A stretch of DNA of 64,000 nt from NCBI GenBank assembly GCA_040220135.1, contig JAVJTT010000024.1, forward strand, positions 310,001 through 374,000, given 5' to 3'. A program made the position numbers and the translations under genes. Within the stretch, counting starts at the first letter, position 1. Each line of letters opens with the position of its first letter. This stretch comes from CAJXMH01 sp040220135 (lineage in GTDB: Bacteria > Bacteroidota > Bacteroidia > Flavobacteriales_E > Vicingaceae). The notes under the pieces are model-generated. The model was not told where the DNA came from. It saw only the letters and a list, made by a program, of their open reading frames with translations, and did no database searches. This document shows positions 26,425 through 35,497 of the stretch, piece by piece.

Positions 26425-26706
26425 ATGGCAAATCGAAGATCACTGAAAAAGCAAATCAAGCAAGAAACAGACTTACTGATTGAAGATGCCTTCCTCGAAT
26501 CGATGGAAGGAGATAAAAAAGAAAAAACGAAAATGGATGGCATTATCGATGAGATTATTGACGCTCGTCACGATCTTTTAAGTCGTATTTCTTCTTATCC
26601 TAAAAACCACGACAGAGCCAAAGTAAAAGAACATTTTAATGCAGTGCGCACTGAGTTGGCCGATAAAACAGCCTCTTACAGCAAGAAAATTGGTCGTATA
26701 GGCTAG
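26425..26706 (+). CDS. small conserved helical protein
   Basis: 93 residues, highly charged, almost entirely helical: MANRRSLKKQIKQETDLL, then IIDEIIDARHDLLSRISSYPK and DRAKVKEHFNAVRTEL. No signal or membrane segment. I recognise it as a type seen in Bacteroidota but cannot name a function. First gene of a tightly packed run (one base to the Nramp-like gene). Confidence 0.75.
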   Translation: MANRRSLKKQIKQETDLLIEDAFLESMEGDKKEKTKMDGIIDEIIDARHDLLSRISSYPKNHDRAKVKEHFNAVRTELADKTASYSKKIGRIG

Positions 26707-26707
26707 T

Positions 26708-27931
26708 ATGAAGCAGTTCTTGGCCCGACTTGGTCCGGGTTTACTTTATGCCGGTGCGGCGGTTGGTGTATCTCATTTGGTGCAATCTACCAGAGCCGGT
26801 GCAGCTTATGGCTTGTGGATGGTTGTAGTGGTGGTTTTAGCCAATGTACTAAAACAACCTTTTTTTAAAGCTGGTCCGCTTTACGCTGCGCATAGTGGTA
26901 AATCACTCATCGATTCTTTTCACCGACAAGGAAAAGGAGCCATGGCTTTGTTTTACCTTGTTACTCTTTCTACTATGTTTGCCGTGCAAGCTGTGGTAAC
27001 CCTCATTACCGCTAGTGTGCTCGCGCATATCTTTCACCTCAACCTTCCCTTGTGGCAAATTTCTGCTGCATTACTTACGGTTTGTGGCCTAATACTATTG
27101 ATGGGGCATTACCAATGGCTCAACAACATTATGAAAACGGTCATCATTCTACTGGCGGTTACTACCCTCGTGACCTTGATCGCCGCTCTAGAGAGTTACA
27201 GCTCACCCACTGATCCCCTTAAAATTTTCTCCTTTCTTGATCAGAGTGATGTCTTTTTTCTCATAGCTCTTGTGGGGTGGATGCCTGCTCCACTTGACAT
27301 TGCCTTGTGGCATTCTGAATGGACTTTAGCAGATCAAAAGGAAGGTAAAGAGCGCTCTATTGGTCGTGCTGACTTTGATTTTAAAGTGGGTTATTGGGGT
27401 ACTACCTTTTTAGCTGCAGCTTTTGTTGCTTTAGGAGCACTAATTTTAAGGGGCAGAGGAATACAGTTGCCTGATAGCGGGGCTGCCTTTGCCGGCGAAG
27501 TAATTGGCATGTATACCGCAACCATTGGAGAGTGGGCTTTTATTTTCATTTCCATTGCTGCCTTTACCACTATGTTTAGTACTACTTTGACGGTACTCGA
27601 TGCATACCCCAGAGTAATGAGAAAAGCTATGGGCTTATCTTTCCCTAAAGTAAAAGGCTTAAAGCAATACAAGCTGTGGTTGCTGATTACCATTTTGGGT
27701 GCACTGTTTGTGCTGATATTTCAGCTGGAAAACATGAAGCAGCTGGTTGATTTTGCCACCAGCATTTCCTTTTTAACAGCTCCTATTTTAGCTAGTATGA
27801 TTTATTATGCGGTACATAAACTAAAAAAGCCCATTTTTAGCAATTTTGAAAAGGTTTTGGCTTGGGTAGGAATGGTTTTTCTCTACCTATTTAGTTTTTA
27901 TTATTTGTGGGAGAAGTACTTGAATGCCTAG
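26708..27931 (+). CDS. Nramp-family transporter lacking the canonical metal motif
   Basis: 407 residues, about 11 membrane segments. It starts RLGPGLLYAGAAVGVSHLV, the position of Nramp TM1, but the metal-binding DPGN motif is replaced by VGVSHL. In TM6, where Nramp has MPH, it reads GWMPAPLDIALWHS. The rest aligns in layout with Nramp (MNTH/SLC11) transporters. Canonical members carry Mn2+ and Fe2+ with protons; this variant may carry a different ion or substrate. Overlaps dgkA by 8 bp. Confidence 0.8.
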   Translation: MKQFLARLGPGLLYAGAAVGVSHLVQSTRAGAAYGLWMVVVVVLANVLKQPFFKAGPLYAAHSGKSLIDSFHRQGKGAMALFYLVTLSTMFAVQAVVTLITASVLAHIFHLNLPLWQISAALLTVCGLILLMGHYQWLNNIMKTVIILLAVTTLVTLIAALESYSSPTDPLKIFSFLDQSDVFFLIALVGWMPAPLDIALWHSEWTLADQKEGKERSIGRADFDFKVGYWGTTFLAAAFVALGALILRGRGIQLPDSGAAFAGEVIGMYTATIGEWAFIFISIAAFTTMFSTTLTVLDAYPRVMRKAMGLSFPKVKGLKQYKLWLLITILGALFVLIFQLENMKQLVDFATSISFLTAPILASMIYYAVHKLKKPIFSNFEKVLAWVGMVFLYLFSFYYLWEKYLNA

Positions 27932-28325
27932 TATGAAAAAGCAAAAACCCTTTCGAATGAAAGATCGATTAGCTAGTTTTCGTTATGCGATTGCCGGGCT
28001 TAAAACACTTTATAAGGAAGAACACAATGCGAGAATTCACCTCTTCGCTACTTTTTGTGCAATACTCTTGGCTATTCAAACAAAAATTTCTGCTGAAGAG
28101 TGGTTAATTCTGCTTCTCGTAATTGCAGTCGTTTGGATTTGTGAACTTTTTAATACTGCCTTAGAAAATCTCTGTGATAAAGTTGCTCCGGAGAATAACC
28201 CTACGATCAAAAAAGTAAAAGACCTCTCGGCTGCTGCTGTTTTGGTGAGTTCAATTTTAGCACTTATCGTAGGGGGAATCTTATTTTTACCACCTCTTAT
28301 TTACTCCATCAAACAATTGCTATGA
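27924..28325 (+). CDS. dgkA: diacylglycerol kinase (prokaryotic type)
   Basis: 133 residues. Membrane-embedded kinase fold with Glu in KEEHNARIH, three membrane helices, and the signature ELFNTALENLCDKV (about residues 73-86). In Gram-negatives it phosphorylates diacylglycerol for phospholipid recycling; many members of this subfamily act on undecaprenol instead. The start could be ATG 27924 or the third Met at 27933. Confidence 0.92.
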   Translation: MPSMKKQKPFRMKDRLASFRYAIAGLKTLYKEEHNARIHLFATFCAILLAIQTKISAEEWLILLLVIAVVWICELFNTALENLCDKVAPENNPTIKKVKDLSAAAVLVSSILALIVGGILFLPPLIYSIKQLL

Positions 28326-28831
28326 AAGCAGAAACTTTTCCGGTTTATTATCACGACTACATCAAGCTAGTGCCCGAGCAAACAGACCCTCAAGAACTAT
28401 TAGACTACTCGCTTAAAGAGTTGTTTAAAAGCCTCGCCATGGTTACCGAAGAAAAGGCAGAACAAGCTTATGCAGAAGGGAAGTGGTCCATTAAAGACAT
28501 TGTACAACACATGATTGATACAGAGCGAATTTTTTGCTTTAGAGCCCTTGCATTTGCTCGCGGGGAAAAGCAAGATATTTTTGGCTATGACCACAATGCT
28601 TATGTCAATCAAGCCAAGGCGAATAATAGAAGTTTAAAGGCTATGTTAGAGGAGTTAAAACGCTTAAGACAAAGTACCAAAGACCTATTCGAAAGTTTTG
28701 ATGAAACGATGTTTGCTCGTAAGGGAACAGCCAATGGAAAAGAATTAAGTGTAGAGCAAATACGCTTGGTAATTATTGGACATGAAATGCATCACCTTAA
28801 AGTGATCGAGTCAAAATACCTCTTTGGATGA
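28322..28831 (+). CDS. DinB-family metal-binding protein
   Basis: 169 residues. Four-helix DinB fold with a likely metal triad: His in DIVQHMIDTERIF and His-Glu-His-His in IGHEMHHLKVIE. Such proteins act as thiol-dependent transferases or hydrolases; the substrate is unknown. Its ATG overlaps the dgkA stop (ATGA). Confidence 0.88.
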   Translation: MKAETFPVYYHDYIKLVPEQTDPQELLDYSLKELFKSLAMVTEEKAEQAYAEGKWSIKDIVQHMIDTERIFCFRALAFARGEKQDIFGYDHNAYVNQAKANNRSLKAMLEELKRLRQSTKDLFESFDETMFARKGTANGKELSVEQIRLVIIGHEMHHLKVIESKYLFG

Positions 28832-29157
28832 TCAGTTGGGAAGATTTTGAACAAGTTGACATACGTTGTGGAACTGTTTTAGAAGTGAATGATTTTCCCA
28901 AAGCGAAAAAACTGGCCTGGCAACTCAAAATAGACTTTGGTGAGTTGGGAGTGAAGCAATCCTCGGCGCAGATAACTGAGCTTTATAAAAAAGAACAGCT
29001 GATCGGCAAACAAGTGATTGCCGTAGTCAATTTTCCGCCCAAACAAATTGCCAATTTCTTTTCAGACTGTTTGGTTTTGGGCGTGTCTAATGCAAATGGT
29101 AATATTGTATTACTGCAAGCAGAAAGAGAAGTTCCAAACGGAGAAAAAATAAAATAA
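28828..29157 (+). CDS. csaA: CsaA-type tRNA-binding domain protein
   Basis: 109 residues, a single OB-fold tRNA-binding domain (EMAP-II/Arc1p-type): FEQVDIRCGTVLEVNDFPKA, LKIDFGELGVKQSSAQI, then QVIAVVNFPPKQI and EREVPNGEKIK. The family is thought to act as a chaperone or RNA-binding protein. Overlaps the DinB gene (ATGA). Confidence 0.92.
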   Translation: MISWEDFEQVDIRCGTVLEVNDFPKAKKLAWQLKIDFGELGVKQSSAQITELYKKEQLIGKQVIAVVNFPPKQIANFFSDCLVLGVSNANGNIVLLQAEREVPNGEKIK

Positions 29158-29159
29158 GC

Positions 29160-30008
29160 ATGAAAATTTATCCCATTCCTACCCGTAATTTTAAGTTAGA
29201 TGGCGGTGCCATGTTCGGCGTAGTTCCCAAATCTTTGTGGCAACGAACAAACCCTGCCGATAGCAACAATATGTGCTCTTGGGCCCTGCGTTGTATGCTG
29301 ATCGAAAAAGGGGATCGTTTAATGCTGATTGACAATGGAATGGGGGAGAAGCAATCTGAAAAGTTCTTTAGCTATTATTACCTACATGGCGACGACTCGC
29401 TTGAAAATTCGCTGCGAATCAATGGCTTTCATCCCGATGACATCACCGATGTATTTTTAACTCACTTGCATTTTGACCATTGTGGTGGGGGAATTAAGTG
29501 GAACAAAGACCGCACAGGCTATGAAGCTACTTTTAAAAATGCTACTTATTGGTCGAACAGAAGACATTGGAAATGGGCTACCGAGCCAAACGACCGTGAG
29601 AAAGCGTCGTTTTTAAAAGAGAATATTTTGCCCATGGAAGAATTCGGTCAGTTGAAGTTTGTGGATGACGAGCAGGAAAATTTTGATTGGTTTGAAATCT
29701 TTTATGCCGATGGCCATACCGATGCTCAAATGATTCCCATTATTGATTACCAAGAAAAAAAGCTAGTGTTTATGGCCGACCTTCTGCCTTCTGCCGGTCA
29801 CATTCCTTTGCCTTATGTAATGGGGTACGATACGCGGCCACTGAAAACCTTAGAAGACCGTAAAAAGTTTTACAAGCGCGCGGTAGAAGAAGAGATGTAC
29901 CTGTTTTTGGAACATGACGCTCAGAATGAGGTAATCACCTTGAAGGATACCGAGAAAGGAGCGAGGTTAGATCAGGTGCATACTTTTCAGGATGTTTTTG
30001 AAAGCTAA
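29160..30008 (+). CDS. MBL-fold metallo-hydrolase (lactonase-like)
   Basis: 282 residues. Metal motif THLHFDHCGG (about residues 101-110), a later His in ADGHTDAQMIPII, an Asp in VFMADLLPS and a final His in FLEHDAQN. The dinuclear zinc site looks complete. The general layout matches N-acyl homoserine lactonase/quorum-type hydrolases, but the substrate is unknown. Last gene of the 26.4-30 kb run. Confidence 0.88.
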   Translation: MKIYPIPTRNFKLDGGAMFGVVPKSLWQRTNPADSNNMCSWALRCMLIEKGDRLMLIDNGMGEKQSEKFFSYYYLHGDDSLENSLRINGFHPDDITDVFLTHLHFDHCGGGIKWNKDRTGYEATFKNATYWSNRRHWKWATEPNDREKASFLKENILPMEEFGQLKFVDDEQENFDWFEIFYADGHTDAQMIPIIDYQEKKLVFMADLLPSAGHIPLPYVMGYDTRPLKTLEDRKKFYKRAVEEEMYLFLEHDAQNEVITLKDTEKGARLDQVHTFQDVFES

Positions 30009-30032
30009 AATCGAAGGATTAAAGTGAAAAGA

Positions 30033-30087
30033 CTAAGGATGAAAAGAGATTAATAAGGTATTGTAACCTTTAATCTTTTATCCTTAG
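30033..30087. terminator. bidirectional hairpin between the MBL gene and batE
   Basis: CTAAGGATGAAAAGAGATTAA (left) and TTAATCTTTTATCCTTAG (right) form an imperfect stem of about 18 bp between two convergent genes. Likely ends transcripts from both sides. Confidence 0.5.
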
Positions 30088-30149
30088 GCCTTAATTAACA
30101 GTGGTTAAAGCTTCTAAATCAAAAATAATTAAATCTAAATTCTTAATTA

Positions 30150-30911
30150 TTAAATCACTCCCACAAGACTTTTCTTGATCCACCCCTCATTTCCATTCGG
30201 TAAAGAAACTTTAATCCATTTTTCTTTTTCTTCTTCTACTTTAAGCTTTGTCCCCTCGTGCAATACAAAAAGCTTAGAACTACCCGCTGAAGGAGAACTG
30301 TTAATGTTTACCGTGGGATCCATTACAATGGCAAATTGTGTCTTGTTTAAATAATGACTTTGGCGGTGTGCTAAAAACCAACTCAGTAAGCTTAAAAAGA
30401 GACAGAGCAAGGCGGTGTAAAAACCCAACTTGCGCAAAGCCATGACATCAAGAAAGAGGTAAAGTGCAAAGCCCAACAGTCCAATAATCAATAAAAAGGG
30501 AATAAAAGTGGCCCATTGATCGTAGCTAAAGAGGTTAACAATCGTTTTCCACCATCGGTAAATAAAAAGCTCTGGAATGGATTCGATTCTGTCGATGGTT
30601 TTTTCGTTGGCAAGCTTTAAGTTAAAAGCTGCATCTTCATGTGTAGGATCAATTTTTAACGCTTTTTCATAATGTAAAATGGCAGAAGCAATTTGATTGG
30701 TCTTAAAATAAGCATTTGCCAAATTGTAATGCAAATCTGCAGCGCTATAACCTTCCGCCAGTAAAGCTTGATAAGCAGCAATGGAAGAATCGTATTGCGC
30801 CTCCTCATAACTTTGATTGGCTGCCTGAAAACGACTTAAAGCCTCTTCTTGCGAGCAAAGTGAAAAGCTTAAAAAGCTTAGAAAAAGAAAGGTCATGTAA
30901 AATCGTATCAT
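30150..30911 (-). CDS. batE: BatE: TPR and SH3-like protein of the Bat operon
   Basis: 253 residues. Signal peptide (FLFLSFLSFSLCSQ), two tetratricopeptide repeats (about 24-110; FNLKLANEK), two membrane segments (about 140-180), and an SH3-like domain at the C-terminus (KLFVLHEGTKLKVEEEKEKW, then GWIKKSLVGVI). Last gene of the bat operon; overlaps batD by 4 bp (ATGA). Role in the Bat complex is not established. Confidence 0.9.
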   Translation of the reverse strand: MIRFYMTFLFLSFLSFSLCSQEEALSRFQAANQSYEEAQYDSSIAAYQALLAEGYSAADLHYNLANAYFKTNQIASAILHYEKALKIDPTHEDAAFNLKLANEKTIDRIESIPELFIYRWWKTIVNLFSYDQWATFIPFLLIIGLLGFALYLFLDVMALRKLGFYTALLCLFLSLLSWFLAHRQSHYLNKTQFAIVMDPTVNINSSPSAGSSKLFVLHEGTKLKVEEEKEKWIKVSLPNGNEGWIKKSLVGVI

Positions 30912-32710
30912 GCTTTTCGATTTTCAGTTTTACTGATCAGTTCCATGGCATCTTGATAAAGCTTATCAGGCGCCACAGCAGAAGAAGGGGCAAAGCGTGC
31001 CATTTCTGCTGACTCTAAAGTGTTTTTCAAGTCACTGGCTAAGATTGATAGGTCATCTTGTTCTAAGGTTTCTACAATACGTTCTTGCGAGAGCTCAGCT
31101 TTTTCAATGTTGTATTTATCGGCATAATAGCCAAAGAGGGCTTCAGAAATTTCTTCGTAAAAAGCACTTTTTTCTCCACTGTCGAAATGTTTTTTTGCTT
31201 TCGCTAAACGCTTTTTGGCCATTTTGTTTGCTTTGGCTTTTCGCATGCCAACACGGTCACCTTCTTTTTCTTTTTTTCTTCTGGCAATAAGCCATAGTAG
31301 TAAAAAGGCACTGAAAGAGCACAGCCAAACCATGTAAAAGCGAAGCGAGCCGTAAAATTGTTCACCTGCTGCTTGCAGCGATAAATTATTAAGGTGAATG
31401 TATCGGATGTCTGAATTAAGTAATTCCACCTCTTGCTTTCTATCTGCTCGATAAACCACGCTTTCTTCTTCATTTCCCCTTGCCACATTAAATTGAAGGT
31501 CTTGGGTTTTGATGCTTTTGTATGTTTCTGATTGTAAATCGAAATAAGAAAAGGTATAAGGCTCAATTTCATACTCTCCGGCGTGGCGAGGAATTACTAA
31601 ATACTTGAAGATCTTGCTTCCGTTGGAACCGGTGTAATTTGTTTGGTACTTATTTTCAGTTTCCGGATCATAAACTTCAAAGTCAGGTGGAAAATTTAAT
31701 TCAGGTGCGCCAATTAAAGGCAAGTTACCTTGTCCTTTAATTTCCAACTTTACATCTACCGCTTCGTTTGACTTTAGTTCTGCTTTGTTGGCGATTAGTT
31801 TTGCGTTAAACTGACCGACTGCGCCACTAAAATTAAGCGGACGATTGGCTAATGGCAAAGGTTTAACCTTAATTTGAATTGGGTCGCTACCCGCAATGAC
31901 TTCTTTTCGCTCGTAGGAACCAAACATTTGGTCGTAGATAGAACGGCTTCGCTTTTTTCTTACCGTAGCGATGAACTTAAGTTTTAAAGGGTCAATAGTA
32001 AGTTCGCCAGCTCTCTGAGGGTAAAGTATGTTTTGTTGAATTTCGGCCACATTGAAAATCTTGTTTCCTACTCTTTCTTCCTTGAAGCCTACTTCATCTT
32101 TGAAAATAGAGCGCAATTCTTGATGCCAAAACCCAGTTAAAGAGGGCATAGACTCCATTTGTGGATTACTTAAGCGAAGCTGTGTGTAAAGTTTGTAGGT
32201 CACAGTAATTTTTTCTCCCACGTAGGCCGACCTCTTGTCTACAATAGCACGGATAAAAACCAAATCTGAGATTTCGTCACCTCCTTGTTTTCTTTGTTGT
32301 TGTCGGTTACGCTGTGCATTGGCACTGTTCTCTGAAGCGGCTACTACTTGAACTTCTAAGGGACGTGTTTTGTAATTGTCGCCATCAATTTCTAGTGTAG
32401 CTTGTCCTATCGCAAGATTGCCCTCCTTTGTTGCGGCTAAAATGTAGCTAAAGGTGGTACTTTGACTTACATCACCATTTATGATTTGGGTGCTAGAAGA
32501 ACGATTTGGTCCTGAAAGCAAGCGAAAGTTCTTAAATTCCGGTGGGGTGAAATTGCCCCCTCGAGCGTTCATGGTAAAGCTAATTTGAAAACGCTGCCCT
32601 ACTTCCACACGATTGTGGCTGAGCTTGGCTTCAAACTTTACTTTACTTGCCCAAAGCGGGCTAGCCATAAAAGTGACGAATAAGGCAAAAATCCAAGCTC
32701 TCATTACCAA
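30908..32710 (-). CDS. batD: BatD: oxygen-tolerance membrane protein
   Basis: 600 residues. Signal peptide, then the BatD core: VGQRFQISFTMNARGGNF, FRLLSGPNRSSSTQI, DKRSAYVGEKITVTYKLYT and repeated beta domains (about residues 25-440). One membrane segment follows near 460-480, then a basic cytoplasmic tail with a helical domain (EEISEALFGYYADKY and on). Family length and order are normal. Overlaps batC by 7 bp and batE by 4 bp. Confidence 0.93.
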   Translation of the reverse strand: MVMRAWIFALFVTFMASPLWASKVKFEAKLSHNRVEVGQRFQISFTMNARGGNFTPPEFKNFRLLSGPNRSSSTQIINGDVSQSTTFSYILAATKEGNLAIGQATLEIDGDNYKTRPLEVQVVAASENSANAQRNRQQQRKQGGDEISDLVFIRAIVDKRSAYVGEKITVTYKLYTQLRLSNPQMESMPSLTGFWHQELRSIFKDEVGFKEERVGNKIFNVAEIQQNILYPQRAGELTIDPLKLKFIATVRKKRSRSIYDQMFGSYERKEVIAGSDPIQIKVKPLPLANRPLNFSGAVGQFNAKLIANKAELKSNEAVDVKLEIKGQGNLPLIGAPELNFPPDFEVYDPETENKYQTNYTGSNGSKIFKYLVIPRHAGEYEIEPYTFSYFDLQSETYKSIKTQDLQFNVARGNEEESVVYRADRKQEVELLNSDIRYIHLNNLSLQAAGEQFYGSLRFYMVWLCSFSAFLLLWLIARRKKEKEGDRVGMRKAKANKMAKKRLAKAKKHFDSGEKSAFYEEISEALFGYYADKYNIEKAELSQERIVETLEQDDLSILASDLKNTLESAEMARFAPSSAVAPDKLYQDAMELISKTENRKA

Positions 32711-33462
32711 TCCTTTTCAATTTCAATTTCCACAGCCTTGCCTTTTTTCTTTTTCAGCTTTTCCTGTACTTCTTTTTCTTTTTCATTTAGAGCCTCTAAT
32801 ATCCGCTCAGCATCTTCTCGAGAAACTTGCTGCTCCTTTTGTTGCTGCTGTTCTTCTTGCTCTTCTTGTTTTTCTTCTTGCTGTTCTTGCTCCTGTTGTT
32901 CTTGTTCTTTTTCTTCCTTTTCTTCCTTTTCTTGATTCTGATTCTCTTGTTCCTCTTGTTTTTCCTCTTCTTTTTCTTCTTGCTCTTGCTTGTCCTGATC
33001 TTGCTCTTGTTGTTGTTCTTGCTGTTGCTGTTGCTGAAGCTGCTTTTGGGCATAAGCCAAATTGTAGCGGCTATCTTCGTCTTTCGGATTATTGATCAAG
33101 GCATTTTTGTATGCTTTGATACTTTCTTCTAGTTTTTTATTTTTCAATAGCGCATTACCCAAATTGTGATAAGCATTGGCTTTACTTTGATCGGTTTTAG
33201 CCTTCTTAGCTGCCGCTGAAAAATATTTAGAAGCTTCTTCATACTTCCCTTGTCGGTAAAGCGCATCACCTAAATTAAAAGCCGACTCTAGAGGCTTGGG
33301 ATCTTTTCGTAAACTTTCGCGGTAGAGCTGTTCAGCCGCTTCATAATCATTATTGGTGTACTTTTCATTCCCCTTACGAACATCATAATAAGAAGATTGA
33401 GCCTTCACTAAGCTGGAAAAGCAAAGGCTAAGAATGAAGCATGCTGTGATTAGACTTTTCAT
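32704..33462 (-). CDS. batC: BatC: TPR protein with Gln/Glu-rich tract
   Basis: 252 residues. Signal peptide (CFILSLCFSSLVKAQ), three or four TPR motifs (about 27-140; FNLGDALYRQGKYEEA, NAYHNLGNALLKNKKLEESI), then a striking run of Gln and Glu from about 145 to 220 (GAA/CAA/CAG codons), and a charged C-terminus. The Gln/Glu region is low complexity and creates many spurious reading frames on the other strand. TPR parts probably scaffold the complex. Overlaps batB by 4 bp. Confidence 0.92.
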   Translation of the reverse strand: MKSLITACFILSLCFSSLVKAQSSYYDVRKGNEKYTNNDYEAAEQLYRESLRKDPKPLESAFNLGDALYRQGKYEEASKYFSAAAKKAKTDQSKANAYHNLGNALLKNKKLEESIKAYKNALINNPKDEDSRYNLAYAQKQLQQQQQQEQQQEQDQDKQEQEEKEEEKQEEQENQNQEKEEKEEKEQEQQEQEQQEEKQEEQEEQQQQKEQQVSREDAERILEALNEKEKEVQEKLKKKKGKAVEIEIEKDW

Positions 33463-34490
33463 GACTCAAACAGTTTTACTTTATCGCGAAGACCGGACTT
33501 CTTTTCTGAAATAAGCAGTGAAAGCAAGAGAAAGAAAAAGGCAGCCCCTAAAAAGAATTGAAAGCGATCTTCATAGTCAGTGTATACCGTGCTTTCAAAT
33601 TCACCGGTTTCTAGTCCACTTAAATCGGTTAGAATACTTTCAAAGCCGGCTGAAGCATTCGTGGCTCTAACGTAAACCCCATCGCCGGATGCGGCAATAT
33701 CCTGCAACATTTCCTCATTGAGGCTACTCACTACAGTATTGCCCTGATTATCTTGACGAAATCCGGCTTGTTTACCTCTTCTGAAAATGGGAATTGGCGC
33801 TCCCATGGGGGTACCCATACCAATGGTATATACTTTTACGCCTTTTTCTTGGGCTTCTTCTGCCGCTGTAATGGCATCATCTTCGTGGTTTTCTCCATCC
33901 GTGACAATAATCAATGCTTTTTGACCTCCTTTTTCAAAATCGTAGCTTTCCATGGCAAGCTCTATGGCTGAACCAATAGCAGTACCCTGTGTTGGAACAA
34001 TGTCTGTATCAATGGTATTTAAAAACAACTTGGCTGCTGCATAATCCGTGGTAATGGGCAGTTGGGTATAGGCTTGTCCAGCGAAAACAATAATCCCCAA
34101 TCGGTCACTTTTTAAGTCTTCTACCAATTGTAACATGGCTCGTTTGGCTCTTTCCAGGCGGTTAGGGGAGAGGTCTTCTGCTTTCATGCTATTGGAAACA
34201 TCAAGCGCTACGATCAGGTCGATGCCCTCACGTTTTACTTCCTCCATTTTTGTTCCAATTTGCGGATTGGCGGTTCCAATCACCATAAATACATAGGCGA
34301 TCAAAAACAGCACAAACTTCCATGTAAACTTACCATCGGAATAATTGGGCATTATTTGATTTAACAAACGGTACTCAGCAAAGCGCTCACGAGCTTGCTT
34401 TTTCCAGCGTTTAGCCAAGTAAAAAACAAGCAAGAAAACCGGCACCAAAGCCAAGCCCCATAAAACCCATATATGTTCGATTCTAAACAT
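33459..34490 (-). CDS. batB: BatB: VWA-domain membrane protein
   Basis: 343 residues. One or two N-terminal hydrophobic segments (FLLVFYLAKRW and VLFLIAYVFMVIGTAN), then a von Willebrand A domain with MIDAS motif DVSNSM (about residue 94), TQLPITTDY, IVTDGENHEDDA, and a C-terminal membrane anchor (FFLGAAFFFLLLSLL). Binds Mg2+ through the MIDAS. Abuts batA (shared base at 34490). Confidence 0.94.
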   Translation of the reverse strand: MFRIEHIWVLWGLALVPVFLLVFYLAKRWKKQARERFAEYRLLNQIMPNYSDGKFTWKFVLFLIAYVFMVIGTANPQIGTKMEEVKREGIDLIVALDVSNSMKAEDLSPNRLERAKRAMLQLVEDLKSDRLGIIVFAGQAYTQLPITTDYAAAKLFLNTIDTDIVPTQGTAIGSAIELAMESYDFEKGGQKALIIVTDGENHEDDAITAAEEAQEKGVKVYTIGMGTPMGAPIPIFRRGKQAGFRQDNQGNTVVSSLNEEMLQDIAASGDGVYVRATNASAGFESILTDLSGLETGEFESTVYTDYEDRFQFFLGAAFFFLLLSLLISEKKSGLRDKVKLFES

Positions 34491-35497
34491 TAATTTATAC
34501 TTCTGTAAAGGGTGTTTTTAATTCCAAATTCTAAACAAAGAAGAAGCACAGCTGCTAAGGAAAAAGGAAAGAATTCTTCTTTCTTCTTACGATATTCCGT
34601 TACTTCTATCTTGGATTTTTCCAATTGATCAATTTCTTCGTAAATCGCTTTTAAAGAGCGGGTGTTGGTAGCGCGGAAGTATTGCCCGCCTGTCATTTGA
34701 GCAATTTCTTTCATGGTTTTCTCATCAATCTTCACTTCTACATTTTGGTAAGCAATGGTACCAAATCCGGTTTTAAAAGGGTAGGGGGCCTTGCCGTTGG
34801 TTCCCAATCCAATAGTGTAAACCCGAACGCCAAACTCTCTGGCGATTTCAGCTGCCGTTAAAGGAGGAATAGAGCCTGAATTGTTAAAGCCATCAGTTAA
34901 TAAAATAACCACTCTGCTTTTGGCGTCACTTTCACGTAAACGATTAACTGCTGTCGCTAATCCCATCCCAATGGCAGTGCCATCTTCGATCATGCCGTTT
35001 TTTACGTCCTTAAAAAGGTTTTTCAGCACGGCATGGTCGGTAGTAAGGGGTGATTGGGTAAAACTTTCACCGCTAAAGGTTACCAAACCAATGCGGTCGT
35101 TCGGTCTCGCTGAAATAAAATCCATGGCCACTTCCTTGGATGCTTTCAGTCTGTTTGGTTTCAAGTCTTCAGCTAGCATACTACCTGATATATCCATGGA
35201 GATCATGATGTCAATTCCTTCGGTGGTTACATCTTGCCAGCTTAGTGAAGACTGTGGTCTAGCTAAAGCTACAATCATGGCACTTAGGGCTAAGATGAGC
35301 AAAACAAAAGGCAAGTGACGACCCCAAATTTTAAGGTCTGAACCACCCGATGGCAAAAAGCGGAAGGAAGATAACCTCAAGGCTGGTTTGTGTTTGCGGA
35401 ATCGAAGAATATAGCCCAAGACGAGAAGTGGGATAAGTGCAAAAAGCATAAACAGCTCAGGGTTTGCAAATTGTATGTCGTTCCACCACTTGATCAT
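34490..35497 (-). CDS. batA: BatA: VWA-domain membrane protein
   Basis: 335 residues. N-terminal membrane segment (MLFALIPLLVLGYIL) and a second (LLILALSAMIVALA), then a von Willebrand A domain: MIDAS DISGSM (about 98), TQSPLTTDH, ILLTDGFNNSG, IYTIGLG-type ending, C-terminal membrane segment FSLAAVLLLCLEF. Paralogue of BatB immediately downstream. Known role of Bat proteins: needed for aerotolerance or envelope stress in Bacteroides. Confidence 0.94.
   Translation of the reverse strand: MIKWWNDIQFANPELFMLFALIPLLVLGYILRFRKHKPALRLSSFRFLPSGGSDLKIWGRHLPFVLLILALSAMIVALARPQSSLSWQDVTTEGIDIMISMDISGSMLAEDLKPNRLKASKEVAMDFISARPNDRIGLVTFSGESFTQSPLTTDHAVLKNLFKDVKNGMIEDGTAIGMGLATAVNRLRESDAKSRVVILLTDGFNNSGSIPPLTAAEIAREFGVRVYTIGLGTNGKAPYPFKTGFGTIAYQNVEVKIDEKTMKEIAQMTGGQYFRATNTRSLKAIYEEIDQLEKSKIEVTEYRKKKEEFFPFSLAAVLLLCLEFGIKNTLYRSIN

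Noticed and set aside
32738..33132. Long open frames on the strand opposite batC rich in Ser, Cys, Phe and Leu
   Set aside because: They are shadows of the Gln/Glu repeat codons of batC and have no signals of their own.
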